Source: Hyaloperonospora brassicae (lineage: Eukaryota > Oomycota > Peronosporomycetes > Peronosporales > Peronosporaceae). Taken from it: a stretch of DNA of 64,000 bases. This document shows, one piece after another, positions 9,568 to 22,092 of the stretch; position 1 is the first letter of the stretch, and each line of letters starts with the position of its first letter. The position numbers and the translations under genes were made by a program. Below the pieces are notes generated by a model. That model was given only the letters and a program-made list of their open reading frames with translations, searched no databases and was not told where the DNA came from. The DNA is taken from contig CANTFL010000873.1 in NCBI GenBank assembly GCA_947650285.1, positions 217,421-281,420 of the forward strand. Direction: 5' to 3'.

Positions 9568-12500
9568 TGGTCGTGACGCTGGATTTGGTTGCTTCTCGTG
9601 GTACGTGATGCGGGATAGATAGCCCGCAACGTAGTCGACTTAGATGTAAGGTTGTGGAGAATCAGTTCTTATCATTTGTAATTGCGCACCAGCAGCTTAT
9701 GAAAGTAAATGCACTGACGTTACGTGAATCAAGTCATCTACAATGACGCTGCACTTGCAATTGAGACAATAGCGAAGAAGCTCCACGATGTTGCTATCTA
9801 ACTCGAATGTGCCGTTCGAACGAGCCGTCCTTGTTCGGCCGACATGCAAGGTAAAGCAATCTTGTTAATCACTAGCGATGAGTTCTTCGCGGACCGCAAG
9901 TGCGTCACTCGTAGATTGCGGGTGGACATCCCGCGGGTTCCACCAGGTGGATGAAGTAAGTACCAGCAGGTCAAATCTGTTTAGAGAAGGTTTAAAACTC
10001 TCGGGGAACAACCCAAGGTCCGTATGAGGTATGGGAATCAACTGTAGTACGCTGGAGCCCTGTTGATAATGAGCAGACAGCTTGTCAGGAATAATTTGCG
10101 GACGCCACCCTCTCCAATTGCCGGAAATCACCTCTCAAAGCGAAGTAGAATACCTCCAAAATCGCGTCTGAGAGGATGTGGTCGGGGTCGGGGTGGGTGC
10201 CACTTTCTGTCGGTAACAAACAGATATGCACGTTGCATAGCACGACGAAGTCACGCAAAGTTACCCACCGCGCACAAACAAACAGCGAGCAAGCAGTGCA
10301 GGAGGCAAAGGCCTGGGCTAAACAGGGCAGTACAGGTCGTTAGAATAAAATGATAAACCGGCTGAACGTAAATAAAGAAGCGGTTGCCTCGTCATCACGA
10401 CACCATAACTTCTGCCCGCCTTCACCTTAGCATCGTACCGGTCGTCGACTCGTGCATTCTTGTTATTGACATTGAACCGTAATTCGGTCCACTTGTGAGG
10501 CAGATGCGCAGGTATTCGTCAATACATGTTCGAATTGTACAGTCGGTATTTCCATGTTAGTGACCTCTGTTCTACGAAGAGCAGTCGGCCCGACACCGAC
10601 AGTAGTCTTTACGTTCTCGGCTTCCACGTCCGTGCGTCGCGGCTTTTGTTTCGGTAGCGATATAAAGAATATTTTCCCAATCGTGAGGGGAGCTACTGCA
10701 AGCACTGTTAGACATGCACTCACTGCGCTAGTGGTGTGTCGCGGATCCTGTGATCAACGTACTGATCTCTTCTCTTCCTCTTTTTATAGACAAGTGTGAT
10801 TCATGTTGACCCATCTTGCACTGGCCCTCGCATTGGTTTTTTGATCTGCTCCAGAATCAACGATTGTTATACAATCTAAGCGCTTGCAGCCACTTGGTAT
10901 CAGCTCCCGACTAACAGTCGAGTCAGCTTCAACCAGTGTATTGTCTCCTGAATGGCATCTTTATATGTTTGCGGTACTTACACACCGCTCGCAGCAGATT
11001 TACGTCTGCGTCTCTAGTAGATGCACACTTCGTTCCTTGGACAGAGTCTTTTAGAAAGGACAAGTTTGATCTTAGGGCGCTCCGTCAAGGACTCTTCTTG
11101 CTCCTGGAGAAGTACCGTGTGTATTACAATGTATAAGTCACTTTAGCGCCCAAATGACGCCAGACCTGATGTCAGTGTCGATACATGACCGATAGATCAC
11201 ATGACTAGTAAAGATCCCCCTACCAAGCTTGTGTCGTCATAACGGGAGTCTAGCATGATCGATGACGTCATGACTGATGAGTAGCACGAATGGTGGACCT
11301 GAAAGATGAGGTGTTGACATGGCGGATAGATTGTGACGAAGCGACTACTACGCAGCGATAACGCACCTGCCCAGTTTTCGTAATTGTCATTCTACTTACT
11401 TCATCAGTTCATCTAGGTACTACGAGCCCATTGTTCGTCTTCACGCCAAGGCATGTTATTTGGCCATTGGGATAAACACGTAATTTTTATCAGTACCTAT
11501 GTGGATATATAAGTACCGCTGGTGTAGCTAAACAATGTTTGCAACGGACCGTTTCCTTGTAGCCGCTATAGTTGGAAAGGAACCATCCCGCACTGCACAA
11601 CCAACAAGTCACGCGCTGCGAGTGGTAAGTAGATATAATTGATTGGTAACATTCATCATGTTGTGAGTCAAATGTAGAGGCAACGTTAGTGATCAAATCA
11701 ATGCAATTACCTTTTTTCCTCCTGAAAGGTTGTTCTATCATACTTGTGCACTTCCTGAACCTTTGCTGTGCAAGTAAGGTGTCGGATGAAGGTGTTGCAC
11801 ACTTCATCAATATGATTGCTGGGATGGTATTGACGTGCACCTTGAGCGCAACGATACAAGCCTTACGATGTCAACAGTGGTATGCGATATCAATGCGATC
11901 GAAACAAACCATTCGCCTTCAGATAGTTTGAATTTTGCACATCAATTGCGATCGGCACATCATTTGTTGATTGCTGGAAGTGTACTCGAGTAAGCAACCA
12001 ACTGCCATGCTTATTGATGCCTTGTGTTAGATGAAGATACTGAGTCGCCAGTAGTGCCTATGTGGGTGTGCTCACCGCTAATGTTTATCGTAAAGGCTTC
12101 TCAGTTTAGTAAGCGTTGCAACGACGCCTCCGCGAACGCAAATGCAGTGTCTCTACACTCCGCTTCGAACACTGTCATTTTCAGTCGTCGATGCCTAACG
12201 TTCGAGATCACACCCGAGCAGACCGAATCTGACACTCATTTATGGTACGCAACATTTCACCTGTCATTTGGTGAATCAATCAGAGGATTTCTATTTCTGC
12301 TCCGCATATTGGGATTACCCTTACGACAAAAAAGGCGTGTCTAAAGTACGGGTTTTTACTTCAACCGCACACATACTCATGACGAGCCGAATCATAACTA
12401 CTCCGCTAAAAATGCTTTTTACCGCTGTTTTTGACATGTCACTCGCCATGCACACAACGATACAGGCGTGACGCGCTCCGGTCCTGTTGTACACCATGCA

Positions 12501-13108
12501 AAATAGATCTTAATAATTGCCCGTTTTCCAAAATGACTGTTCTTGTTGATCTTCATACGTCTCCTCTTCACGCCGCTGACAGCAGTGCTACCTTTCATGG
12601 TGCTCCATTGTTCCTGTGAAGCTTCAAGACCGCGTTGGCTGCTTATTGGAGTACCTTTAGGGAAACACTGAAAATATTTAGTGCGCAACATGGCGCAGCC
12701 GGGTGGGCAGATCTTCTTGCGCTTGGTTTGACCCGTAGATATTGATACTTGGGGGTTCTTCCATCCCTGATAGCGATGTCAGCGCCTATCTAATACCATC
12801 ATGCAGCTTCCACTCCTTACACGAGCAGTTCCAGACCCTCGAAAGAGAGTACTCTGGATGATTACCAACCATACAATCCATCACGCGGATCCGTCATTAT
12901 ATCCTCGGCGCTTATAACGTGTGGTTTTTGCCTACCCTCATATCACATAGTAAAGGGTCTGTCCCGTCAGAGCAATACCTATTTGTCTGTCAACGACTAG
13001 CGTAATCACTTTGCATGTAAGGTTGCAAATGTGGGAACGACGTGTTGCATTTCCTGTGACGTAGTATACCTATACAACGTCGCGGAAAGTTCTTTGCCAA
13101 CGTATGCT
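9568..13108. other. Gene-free stretch before copy B
   Basis: Several ORFs of 60-116 codons occur on both strands, but none has a motif, signal peptide with support, or spliced continuation that I can recognise. No LTR ends, TIRs or tandem arrays were seen. Confidence 0.55.
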
Positions 13109-13113
13109 CTATT

Positions 13114-13503
13114 TGTAACGGGGCACACCCTGCGTTAAGTTCACGCAAGGGTATCGGTGCCCCGACAGACGTACACGTGGCAAGCGAGGAAGCGTAGGTA
13201 AGGTAAAAGCAGAACTGTTATATTAATATAATTAAGTCTTTTAACTACTGTCTCTCTGTTTGAATTAACTTAATTACGCTAATATAACTGAGTGTATGGT
13301 GACGTCTCGTCACCACTCATTGCGCGCGTCTTGCGGCGATTGGTGGGTTGATATCATCACGATATCAACCAATGAACAGACTCTTTGGTCGACCCTTCAA
13401 TATCACCACTTTGGTGATATTGTTCAAAGAATATTCAACTTCATATTCTTTATTGTAACTTTCCTTAAAGTGACAATTTCATGTAACGGGCTGCCCCGTT
13501 ACA
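13114..13503 (-). repeat. 3' LTR of copy B (390 bp)
   Basis: TG...CA ends with TGTAACGGG inverted. At the sites that separate the two LTR types it agrees with the 3' LTR of copy C and not with its own 5' LTR: for example, read on the - strand, ACTTTAAGG, GAGTCTGTTCATT, TTAGCGTAAT and ACAGAGAGACAG. Confidence 0.93.
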
Positions 13504-13633
13504 TCACCCCCCTTAACTGATAGTCACCGTGTGACTATCGAAAATATGGCGGCCACCCGTTGGCCACCATTGGGACAGGGAGCACTTGTTGGGTCCGTTC
13601 CATTTACTTTCCGCTTGACCTCGCATAGCTAAT

Positions 13634-15241
13634 ATGTCTATGCTGGGTGACTCAAGACCCGCACAGCCCGGTGCTGTGCCAGCCTCTGCGGCAAACGATT
13701 CGTCGTCTGCTGCTCCTTCTCCGCCTGAAGCAACAGGTGCTGCAGGTGCACGCGGTACCACACCGCGTGCGCATGATGACCCCGACGTTGAGGTCATCTA
13801 CTCTGGCGAGTCAGACACGTCTGACTCGGGCAATGCGCCAGAGGCGTCTCGCTCACCGGCGACGCCTCAGTATTCGCCAAGGCTACTGCCGAACGAACGG
13901 ACTCGTGATTTGCATCACAGTCTGTTCGGCAGTGATGACGATGATCAGGGCGGTGAGGAATATTATTCCTTACCACCGCCGGCTCGTGAGTCTTCGCACG
14001 AGCGTGAGGACGATGGCGTGAGCCGTCGTCAATCTGGGAGCCGTGGTACCGACAGAGGTACCACTGTGAAGCGTGATGAGCTGAAGCCGTGGCGTTTGCC
14101 CGAACGGCTCATCAATAGCTTGTCTCACGAAACAAACCAACACCATCAAATACCCTTATTCAATGCGACTGAGCTTCACGGCTTGAGCTCCAGCGCGAAG
14201 AACTTTCGCGCTAAGGAAGACTTTTATCTCGATGTCTTTCGTAGACATCGATGGTACAACAGCAACCAGAAGCGTGACGAAGCATCGCTTTTGGCTGCGT
14301 GGAACGCGTTCGTCCAAAACGTAAAGAATTTTGGACGAGAAGTGTGGCTCAAGACACTTGGGGCGACACGCCTCAGGTTCGATAAGCGAACGCCAATCGG
14401 TGCAAGGTACCGATTGCATTGTTTATCGAGTGAGGCAGGCATTCCTTGCCTCACATGGGGAGACCCTTGTGCGAGTTGTGTTGACAACTCGCAGCGTGCA
14501 CATAGGGATGTGTATTCCCTAGATTCGCCCTGGGGAAGGGCACACATCTCGGCTGAGATGCGTGACGCGATTGCAAACATGCAATCCGTCTACAAGCGCC
14601 TAGGGCGCCTGTTTACCGATGGGCCACATGACTCATCGGATGGGTCTCGTCATACTGGCGGACGAGACCTTGAACATCCATCAACAGCTGATAGCGGGGC
14701 TCCCAGCTGTTCCAAGAGGGTGGATACCCCCGCCACTGGACGAGGTAGCTCGTCCTTGATCCTGAATCTTCACGGTGATATAAGATACGCTCCACTAGAA
14801 AGCGTTGACCACCGTGAGCTCCCACCAAAGGATGTGGTGGAGGAGGAAAGACCTCCTCCAGACGATTCGGCTCACCATCTCGACCCTTACGAGATGGATC
14901 GAGCAATCGATGAATTGCGCGATGAATTGAAGCATGAGCGCGACTGGCGCTACGCTTTGACCGATACCGTGCGGAAGAACCGCAAGGGTAACGAGGCTGA
15001 TCGGGCGAGAGATCGCGCCGATTATGCCACAGCGCAGCTTCAGGTCGAGCGAGATGTCCGCTCCCTTTACGGCGAGCTGGCGACAGCTCGCGGGGAGATA
15101 TCTCGGTTGAGTTCCGATGTATCATATCTGCGCGACCAGACGGATCGTCTGGAGTGCGAACGCAAGAACTTGATGGATGTTCTTGAACGTGGGGGCTATC
15201 TTCATCGGAAGAAGAAGGCTCGTACTGACAGTACGACCTGA
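13634..15241 (+). CDS. Antisense ORF of family 1, copy B (535 aa), product unknown
   Basis: Same length and plan as in copy A: Ser/Pro/acidic N-terminus, ordered middle with the [11 protein letters not shown] cysteine group, linker, coiled coil and RKKKAR basic end. The ATG is 130 nt inside the 3' LTR, so antisense transcription from that LTR could reach it. No stop or frameshift compared with A and C. The last 629 bp overlap the chromodomain ORF on the other strand. A role like the antisense 3'-LTR proteins of some retroviruses is conceivable but is inference only. Confidence 0.75.
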   Translation: MSMLGDSRPAQPGAVPASAANDSSSAAPSPPEATGAAGARGTTPRAHDDPDVEVIYSGESDTSDSGNAPEASRSPATPQYSPRLLPNERTRDLHHSLFGSDDDDQGGEEYYSLPPPARESSHEREDDGVSRRQSGSRGTDRGTTVKRDELKPWRLPERLINSLSHETNQHHQIPLFNATELHGLSSSAKNFRAKEDFYLDVFRRHRWYNSNQKRDEASLLAAWNAFVQNVKNFGREVWLKTLGATRLRFDKRTPIGARYRLHCLSSEAGIPCLTWGDPCASCVDNSQRAHRDVYSLDSPWGRAHISAEMRDAIANMQSVYKRLGRLFTDGPHDSSDGSRHTGGRDLEHPSTADSGAPSCSKRVDTPATGRGSSSLILNLHGDIRYAPLESVDHRELPPKDVVEEERPPPDDSAHHLDPYEMDRAIDELRDELKHERDWRYALTDTVRKNRKGNEADRARDRADYATAQLQVERDVRSLYGELATARGEISRLSSDVSYLRDQTDRLECERKNLMDVLERGGYLHRKKKARTDSTT

Positions 15242-15845
15242 GCCTCCCCACGTAAAACGTAGGATGCGTGCGCATCTTACGTGGCAATTCGATCGTGTAT
15301 GCATTGCCCTTTCGATGCAACACTCGAAATGGTCCAATGTACTTCAGCAGTAGTTTACTACTGCCGACACTAGTGACTGCATGTCCAGGTAAGTTTACCG
15401 TAGACAGTAGTACTAGGTCGTTAACCTTAAATGAAAGAATATTTGCTCTTCCATTCTTGTCTGCGTTCCGTTTCTGACGGTCCAATGCATTTGCGATGGA
15501 GTCCTGAACGAAACGGACTACCGCTTCTCGAGTCCGCAGGAAGTCCTCTGCTGACTCGTTGTTTTGTCTTTCAGTGCGCTTCGTGCGCACTGCTAAGAGA
15601 TTGCTCTCTTCTTCAGCGATGTTGTCTTCTTCCTCGCTAGAATAATCGTTGACGATGCTGAATATACTAGCATCGTCATCATCATCCGAATCAATAGTAG
15701 CGTCATCGCTATTATTGAGGTGATCTTCTTCATCGATGTCGACCTGATCGACATCGGCATCATACGTGACGACGTTAGCGTCGACACGTGACGAGCAAGA
15801 GCCAAAACGGTTTTTGCTCGAGCGATTCCATCCCCCCTTATCCAA
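14613..15845 (-). CDS. Copy B integrase C-terminus plus chromodomain ORF (410 codons)
   Basis: Equivalent to 3766-4998 of copy A: acidic linker, integrase C-terminal motif [17 protein letters not shown], low-complexity stretch, chromodomain with [17 protein letters not shown]. Here the chromodomain reads WRGY..W.SWEP, closer to the usual WKGY..ENTWEP than copy A (WRGC..WNIWEP). Overlaps the + strand ORF at 14613-15241. Confidence 0.8.
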   Translation of the reverse strand: MDKGGWNRSSKNRFGSCSSRVDANVVTYDADVDQVDIDEEDHLNNSDDATIDSDDDDDASIFSIVNDYSSEEEDNIAEEESNLLAVRTKRTERQNNESAEDFLRTREAVVRFVQDSIANALDRQKRNADKNGRANILSFKVNDLVLLSTVNLPGHAVTSVGSSKLLLKYIGPFRVLHRKGNAYTIELPRKMRTHPTFYVGRLRSYCQYEPSSSDEDSPHVQEHPSSSCVRTPDDPSGRADMIHRNSTEISPRELSPARRKGSGHLARPEAALWHNRRDLSPDQPRYPCGSSARYRSKRSASRAHASIHRAIHRLLDPSRKGRDGEPNRLEEVFPPPPHPLVGAHGGQRFLVERILYHREDSGSRTSYLVQWRGYPPSWNSWEPRYQLLMDVQGLVRQYDETHPMSHVAHR

Positions 15846-16717
15846 GAGTCACACTCTAGAAGGGCGGGCACACGTGGATGGCGTAAGCCATTCACGTAAA
15901 ACGGTGTGTGCTTTGTGGAAGCATGCACCGAATTATTGATGGCGAATACCACCATGGGTAGGAATTCGCTCCAACTCGGAAACGAGTGGACATATCCTCG
16001 AAGGATCTCTTCGAGGACACGTTTCGCACGTTCCGTCTGACCATCTGTTTCGGGATGGTCAGAAGTGGACATCTTCAATCGTGTTCCGAGAGTACGGAAC
16101 ACGGTTTGCCAAAATGCCGCCGTGAACCGAGGGTCACGGTCGGATACGAGTTCACGGGGTAACCCGTGGAGTCTAAAGACCGTGTCTAGAAAGAAACGAG
16201 CACAACCTTGAGCCTTGATCGACTCAGGGACAGCAGCAAGATGGACCATCTTGCTGAATCGGTCAACGAACACAAGAATACCATTATTCTTGTGAGCGTC
16301 TTCGGGAAACCCGAAGACGACGTCCATGGAAACGGACTACCAGCACTCTGTCGGAACAGGCAGAGGCTGCAATGGCGCACGGGATGAAGGACTAGGCCTC
16401 ACCCGTTGACAAACCTCGCAAGCACGTATGTACTTCCGAACAAACTGATACTGGCGTGGCCAGTAAAAGTCACGACTTACCGTGAGGTAAGTCTTTTCTC
16501 TACCACGATGGCCGCCTGTTGGGGCATCGTGACACTCATACATGATGCGTAAACGCAAATCATGATGAGCGGGTACGACGACACGAGGCGTGTCGTCGGC
16601 AACAGCTGTATAGTACAGCAATCCGTTGCGTGTACTATACCGATCCGATGAGGATCGGTACAAAGCCGGTAAATCCCTCATGGATTTACTGGATGGATGC
16701 ACCAGATGATCCATCAA
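15593..16717 (-). pseudogene. Copy B integrase, interrupted by TAG
   Basis: The HHCC domain lies in 16337-16717 and the DDE core in 15593-16327. The two parts are in the same frame and separated by an in-frame TAG just after TECW, where copy A has CAG (Gln) and element D has GAG. Catalytic residues (VFGFPED, SDRDPRF, DGQTERAK) are otherwise kept. Copy C has the same TAG. Confidence 0.85.
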
Positions 16718-18204
16718 TCGCAGAAGATCCTTATCTTCCGCGTATGCCTTTCGTACGTCGTCAAGTAAACTTGACGACGGGACAATGACTGACAGTGTCG
16801 CAATAGTGGGCTTATCCTCACTGTTGATTTGTGCGTCCGGCTCGAAATCGGGCCGGCGCGAGAGCGCATCAGCGACGACATTAAGTCGCCTGGTTTATAC
16901 TCCACGGAGATGTTATACTCCGCGAAGAAAGACAGCCACCTCGCCATTCTTTGCGAGAGGTGTGGGCTGTTTACGGCCGTGCGTAATGATGCATGGTCCG
17001 TGTAGACGATGAACGGTCTATCTCCCAAGAGATAGACGCGAAACTTAGCCAGTGCGTATTTCATGGCAAGGAGTTCCTTGTCATGCACCGGGTAATTACG
17101 CTCAGCTGCTTGCAGCTGACGCGACTGATAACAGATGACGCGCTCCGCGCCATCTGCATCGAACTGCATTAACGCACAGCCGATTGCGAAATCGCTGGCG
17201 TCACAGACCACATGAAATGGTCTGTCCTGATCTGCAATCGCCAAGATCGGCGATTGCATCAAGCTTTGCTTGATACTCTCAAAGGAACGCTGGCACTCAG
17301 CGTTCCATGACCACTTGACATTTTTCTTGAGCAAGCAAGAAAGATGAACAGTCATTTCGGCGTCGTTGCGCGAGTACTTGTGCAAGTACGCCGCTAAGCC
17401 AAGGAACTTCCTTAGTCCCTTGACATCGACTGGCACTGGCCAGTCGGTGATCGCCTTGATCTTTTCGGGATCAGGGCGTACGCCGTGTTTACCCACGATG
17501 CACCCAAGAAGTGGTATTTCGCTAGCCACGAATATACACTTCTTGAGGTTGGCGTACAACTTATACTTGCGCATAAGTTGAAGAACCTGACGAACGTGAG
17601 TTCTGTGAACTTCAACGTCCGTCTTTCCGTCCATAGCCCGGCTATGGACGAACACATCGTCGAAGTAACTCGGTGCGAAGTCTCGCACCGGTCTCAACAG
17701 ATTTGTAACGCATCGTTTGAATGTTGCAGGGGCATTACTCAGCCCCTGTGGCATAACTAACCACCCCCACAGCATCCCGCTGGAGGTACTCACTTTTGTG
17801 AACGGGACGTCCCGTTCACGCATGAGAATCTGATAGAATCCGTCCATCAGATCCATGGACGAAAAGATGGTACTCTTTGACATACCATCTATGATTACGT
17901 CCTTCCTTGGTATTGGCGTCGGAGCCGGTATCGTTGCAGCATTCAATTTGTTGAATGCGTGCACTATCCGCCACCCTCCTGTGGCCTTTCGCACACAGAA
18001 GGTCGGAGAGCTGTGAGGGGATGTTGATTTCCTCACATGGCCCGATGCTAAGCGATCGGCAAAGAACTTGTCGATCGCTAGTACTTGTTCACGAGGCAGT
18101 GGCCACTGCTTCATGACACAGTACTTCGAGCCCGGTTTGAGCTCGATCTCGTGTCGAGTGCCTTTGTCTTTAGGCAACTCGCAAGGTACGGATTCAGGGA
18201 ACAC
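16714..18204 (-). pseudogene. Copy B reverse transcriptase and RNase H
   Basis: RT with YFDDVFVHS and RNase H with [10 protein letters not shown] and YTDHASL. In frame with the protease part upstream apart from the shared TAG. After YKPGD the frame is wrong owing to the shared one-base deletion, so the last ~50 codons of this ORF are not true protein; the real continuation lies in the integrase frame, which overlaps the ORF end by ATGA. Confidence 0.87.
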
Positions 18205-18207
18205 ATC

Positions 18208-19454
18208 CTAGAATTCGATCAAATCCTTATACAAAGGATTTGCCTGAAGTGACTCCCAGGATTGAGACGTGTATCGCTCAATCCGAGTCTTCTCATCGAG
18301 GACACTTTCGTCCATCGATGAGCTGCTGAGAACCCGTTCGTTCTCAGCCAATACTGTAGCCGACCGAATGTCGGTCACATACTCATCCTCTGTGACTAGT
18401 ATGCAGATCTGCTTGACTTTGCCACTACGCAGATCACGCAAGAACCGTTTCGGTTCTAGCGTTGGCAACTGAGTTATCTCCGAAGTTAACTTCGGAGGCA
18501 CAATCAGATCAAGCGTATAAGCGCCTACGCTTGATCCGTCATTAACCAAGACGTTCAACGTCTCGGTTTCTTCCTGGGAACTTGCTTCCACAGGTTGCTG
18601 AAGGCCTAATCCCTCAGCAAGCGACTCTTGAGGAATTCCCTCCTCAAGTACGTGGGAACTTATTCCCTCGACGTCTTCCGACTGTGGCTGTGCGACAACA
18701 TTCAGGCACCGATCCTCTACGGTCGACTCTCCAGTCGACCTAGGATGTCCATGTTGCCCTTTGAAGGCAACAGGTTTCTTTCTTCTAAGATGCTGCCCGC
18801 TAGGCATGCATCCATGTCCCGTTCCACTCGACTTCTTCGAGTGGTGGACCTTCGGCGCCGCCTGTACTTCTGTACAGCCGCCAGGAGCTTGCTCCACAGT
18901 GTAGTGATCAACTACACTGTGATCTTGTGCAGTCGTGCTAACGACCGTACCACAAGTGAGGCCATCGCACTCACTCGCAGAACATCCACACGCTTGTGGA
19001 CGCTCCAAGATGTTCATCAGATGGCCATCTGATGAACAAGCGGCAGGCATCTTGACGGATCGATGCTGCCAGCTCACCCTTGGCTCGTACCTTCTGAGCC
19101 AAGATAATCCCAGGATGACATCAAATTTGTCATCGAGATCCAGTACGATGAAGTCATCATCGTACTGTTCGCCCTCTAACGTGTAGTGGATTCCTACTAC
19201 ACGTTTCTCAACGGTTATCGATGCGCCTGTTGCAAGGCGCACCGTCATCTTCGTGAGGGGAATGTCGCGCTCAACGAACTTGAGCCTACGACCTCTAGTG
19301 ACTGGCGACGAACAAAGTTGTTCGACGCCCCACAGTCTACTAGGGCACGAAGCGACAAATCATTTGTCGCTTCCAACTTCAAGGTGATGAGCGAAACGTC
19401 ATCACCAGGTGCAGAGACACACAATGATTGTGTATCTGGAGCAACTTTCGTCAA
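18208..19454 (-). pseudogene. Copy B aspartic protease region, split over two frames
   Basis: The DCGASNNF part (19245-19454) and the DVILGLSWL part (18208-19248) are joined by an ATGA overlap. Ends at the TAG before DVFPES. The Ser/Glu-rich linker is as in copy A. Confidence 0.83.
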
Positions 19455-19504
19455 GAGATTTGCAAATTCTCTTGAGGTTGCTGGATCAGTAGGGCGCTCC
19501 GCCC

Positions 19505-20659
19505 CTACTGACCCCGATCATTTTTTGATGGTCCGTCTCGCTGTTGCGGCTTCGCAACAGCGCTGGACCCACGCCCATTGCCCTTTCTGGCGAATGGTCG
19601 TCCATTTCGCTCAGTACTGTTTGGTACTGGGCGTGGAGCACTACACTCGTATGCGTAGTGCCCTAACTTCTGACAGCGATTGCACCTCTGCAATCGCTTG
19701 TTGTTTGAAGAGCGAGGTCTCTCGCTCTCAACATAGCAGAGGTCCATTGGTTCTGGACCTCCGATCTCTTGTCGTCTCGGTGGACGGTAAGAGTTTGAGC
19801 TAGCATGAGCCTGTCTCATGCTAAAGTCTTCCTTTTCCACGGCTGATATCGCTTCTTCAAGCGTATTCAGCTCAAGGCGGAACAGATGGCTCCTGACGGG
19901 CCCTTCTGCGAGCCCTTGCATGAACACCGTAATCAACGTGTGTTCATGGACTGAGTTAGCAGTTATGCTACTCGCAAGGAGTCGTATATGTTAAGCGTAA
20001 GCGTGCACATCACGCTTACCCTGCTTGAGTTTCAGGAGCTCTGAACGAGCCCTGAACTCAGCCCGTGGCGGCTCAAACGTTTGTCTGAGCCGGGACTTGA
20101 AGTCATCTAGCGACCTAAACACATGTGGATCGCTACTCTCGAGCCCCAGGGACCAAGTTTTGGCACGCCTTGCCAAGTGGGTCTGAGCAAATGTGAGTTT
20201 CATTTGCTCATCTTCGACGCGACGAGCCCTTAGGGATCTGTCGAGTTCGACAAACCACAGTAACAGGGAGTCTTCCGGGACTCCACTGTACTTGGAGATG
20301 TCAACTTTCATGACCTCGGGACGACGCGTATGCGCCGTACCACCCACAGCAGCATGGAATTGCTGCTGTCTCAACAGCTCTGTCTGTTGAGCACCGAGTT
20401 CTCTCAACTGCTCGGCCTGTTGAGAGCCTTGCTGGTGAAGCAAGGCTACTTTCTTCCTTTCGGTGACAAGTTCATGTTGTATGAACTTGGCAATAGCGGC
20501 ATGTTGTTGGTCTATGTCTAGAGACTCCAACATGGCGCTAATGGCGAACTCGCCTACGGTAGAACTCATTCGTTTTACCGCACCCCATTCGATGTCTATC
20601 AAATGGGTAAACCCTTCACGCGTGGCGTGAAAGGTGTCTTCTTTATCCAACATGAACAT
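19505..20659 (-). pseudogene. Copy B gag, interrupted by an in-frame TAA
   Basis: The N-terminal 222 codons (19991-20659) hold the capsid-like part with a Gln/Ala/Glu-rich helix and KSRLRQTFEPPRAEF. The C-terminal 143 codons (19505-19936) hold the zinc knuckle CNRCQKLGHYAYEC (CX2CX4HX4C). Both are in one frame, separated by TAA right after HAYA, where the continuing reading HIRLLASSI suggests that a CAA codon was lost. Copy C has the same stop. Confidence 0.87.
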
Positions 20660-20703
20660 GTTGGATGTTGTGGTCGCAGGAAGGACTACAAAGTGCTACC
20701 AGA

Positions 20704-21094
20704 TGTAACGAGGCACACCCTTGCGTGAACTTAACGCAAGTGTATCGGTGCCCCGACAGACGTACACGTGGCAAGCGAGGAAGCGTAGGTAAGGTAAAAG
20801 CAGAACTGTTATATTAATATAATTAAGTCTTTAAACTACTGTCTCTTCGTTTGACTTAACTTAATTATGCTAATATAACTGAGTGTATGGTGACGTCTCG
20901 TCACCACTCATTGCGCGCGTCTTGCGGCGATTGGTGGGTTGATATCATCACGATATCAACCAATGATCAGACCCTTTGGTCGATTCTTCAATATCACCAC
21001 TTTGGTGATATTGTTTAAAGAATACCCATCTTTATATTCTTTATTGTAACTTTCCTCAAAGTGACAATTCCATGTAACGGGCTGCCCCGTTACA
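20704..21094 (-). repeat. 5' LTR of copy B (391 bp)
   Basis: TG...CA ends. Carries the 5'-type variants shared with the 5' LTR of copy C: on the - strand ACTTTGAGG, AAAGATGGGTATTC, GGGTCTGATC, TTAGCATAAT and GATACACTTGCG. Confidence 0.93.
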
Positions 21095-21657
21095 CTATTA
21101 TATGTACCTGCCGGACCATGTCGTAGGCATCCCTGTATGACTTGCCTCGTCTACTAGATGCACCTCATGCGCATCGGTAAAATCACTTCCACCGTCACCC
21201 CACTTACCCCTGTGCTTCTGCACTCAAAGGAGTGCCTCCTAGACGATTTACGTTCGTATACTAGGCTATGACTTAAATTAGCAATGCTGCAATATAAATT
21301 ACTTTTACGCAAAAGAAGCGAAGAGTTGACAAAGCAGAAAAATTAACATGTTGCTAAGAGAAGGCAATCGAATCTCGATCGATGACATCAAGACTGTTTG
21401 GTGAAATGATGACACGCGTCACATTACCAGTGTTATCATGATGGGTATTGTGGTGATCGTAGTAAAAACGAGCACTCTAAAAGCTTGCTTTCGAGACGCG
21501 AAGCAGATGCATGCTCTTCTGTTGTGTGGTTGAATAGCAAAACGCGTTGTACAAATAAAGTTTTCCGTCGTAAATCGAGCAAAACGCGTGGAAAAGAAGC
21601 TTCTCGTATATACCGATGCTGTGTTTGTCGAAAGTATACTCCTTGTGGTACATGGCA
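21095..21657. other. Spacer between head-to-head copies B and C
   Basis: 563 bp with the CTATT duplication of B at its left end and the TGGCA duplication of C at its right end (21653-21657). No gene recognised; one 90-codon ORF on the - strand has no known motif. Acts as the loop of the ~8 kb inverted repeat. Confidence 0.8.
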
Positions 21658-22048
21658 TGCAACGAGGCAGTCCGTTACATGAAATTGTCACTTTGAGGAA
21701 AGTTACAATAAAGAATATAAAGATGGGTATTCTTTAAACAATATCACCAAAGTGGTGATATTGAAGAATCGACCAAAGGGTCTGATCATTGGTTGATATC
21801 GTGATGATATCAACCCACCAATCGCCGCAAGACGCGCGCAATGAGTGGTGACGAGACGTCACCATACACTCAGTTATATTAGCATAATTAAGTTAAGTCA
21901 AACGAAGAGACAGTAGTTTAAAGACTTAATTATATTAATATAACAGTTCTGCTTTTACCTTACCTACGCTTCCTCGCTTGCCACGTGTACGTCTGTCGGG
22001 GCACCGATACACTTGCGTTAAGTTCACGCAAGGGTGTGCCTCGTTACA
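21658..22048 (+). repeat. 5' LTR of copy C (391 bp)
   Basis: Starts TGCAACGAGG (third base C in place of T) and ends CCTCGTTACA. 5'-type variants are shared with the 5' LTR of copy B. Confidence 0.93.
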
Positions 22049-22050
22049 TC

Positions 22051-22069
22051 TGGTAGCACTTTGTAGTCC
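22051..22069 (+). other. Primer-binding site of copy C
   Basis: TGGTAGCACTTTGTAGTCC begins two bases after the LTR and starts with TGG, as expected for the complement of a tRNA 3' CCA end. It is not the common initiator-Met type (TGGTATCAGAGC). Copy B has the same site, and element D starts with the same 11 bases. Confidence 0.7.
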
Positions 22070-22092
22070 TTCCTGCGACCACAACATCCAAC

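Larger units (their letters stand above)
13114..21094 (-). mobile_element. Ty3/gypsy family 1, complete copy B (7981 bp)
   Basis: Bounded by a 390 bp and a 391 bp LTR and flanked by an exact 5 bp target duplication CTATT (13109-13113 and 21095-21099). Reads on the - strand: gag, protease, RT-RNase H, integrase, chromodomain, with the opposite-strand ORF on +. It forms the left arm of an ~8 kb inverted repeat with copy C; the 5' LTRs face each other. The sense frame shares its breaks with A and C, and shares the integrase TAG only with C. Confidence 0.97.

Noticed and set aside
19186..19803. 205-aa ORF opposite gag/protease in copy B (and 22949-23566 in C)
   Set aside because: It is a mirror frame of gag/protease without domain plan and is not kept as a distinct unit in element D; treated as a shadow, unlike the 535-aa ORF.
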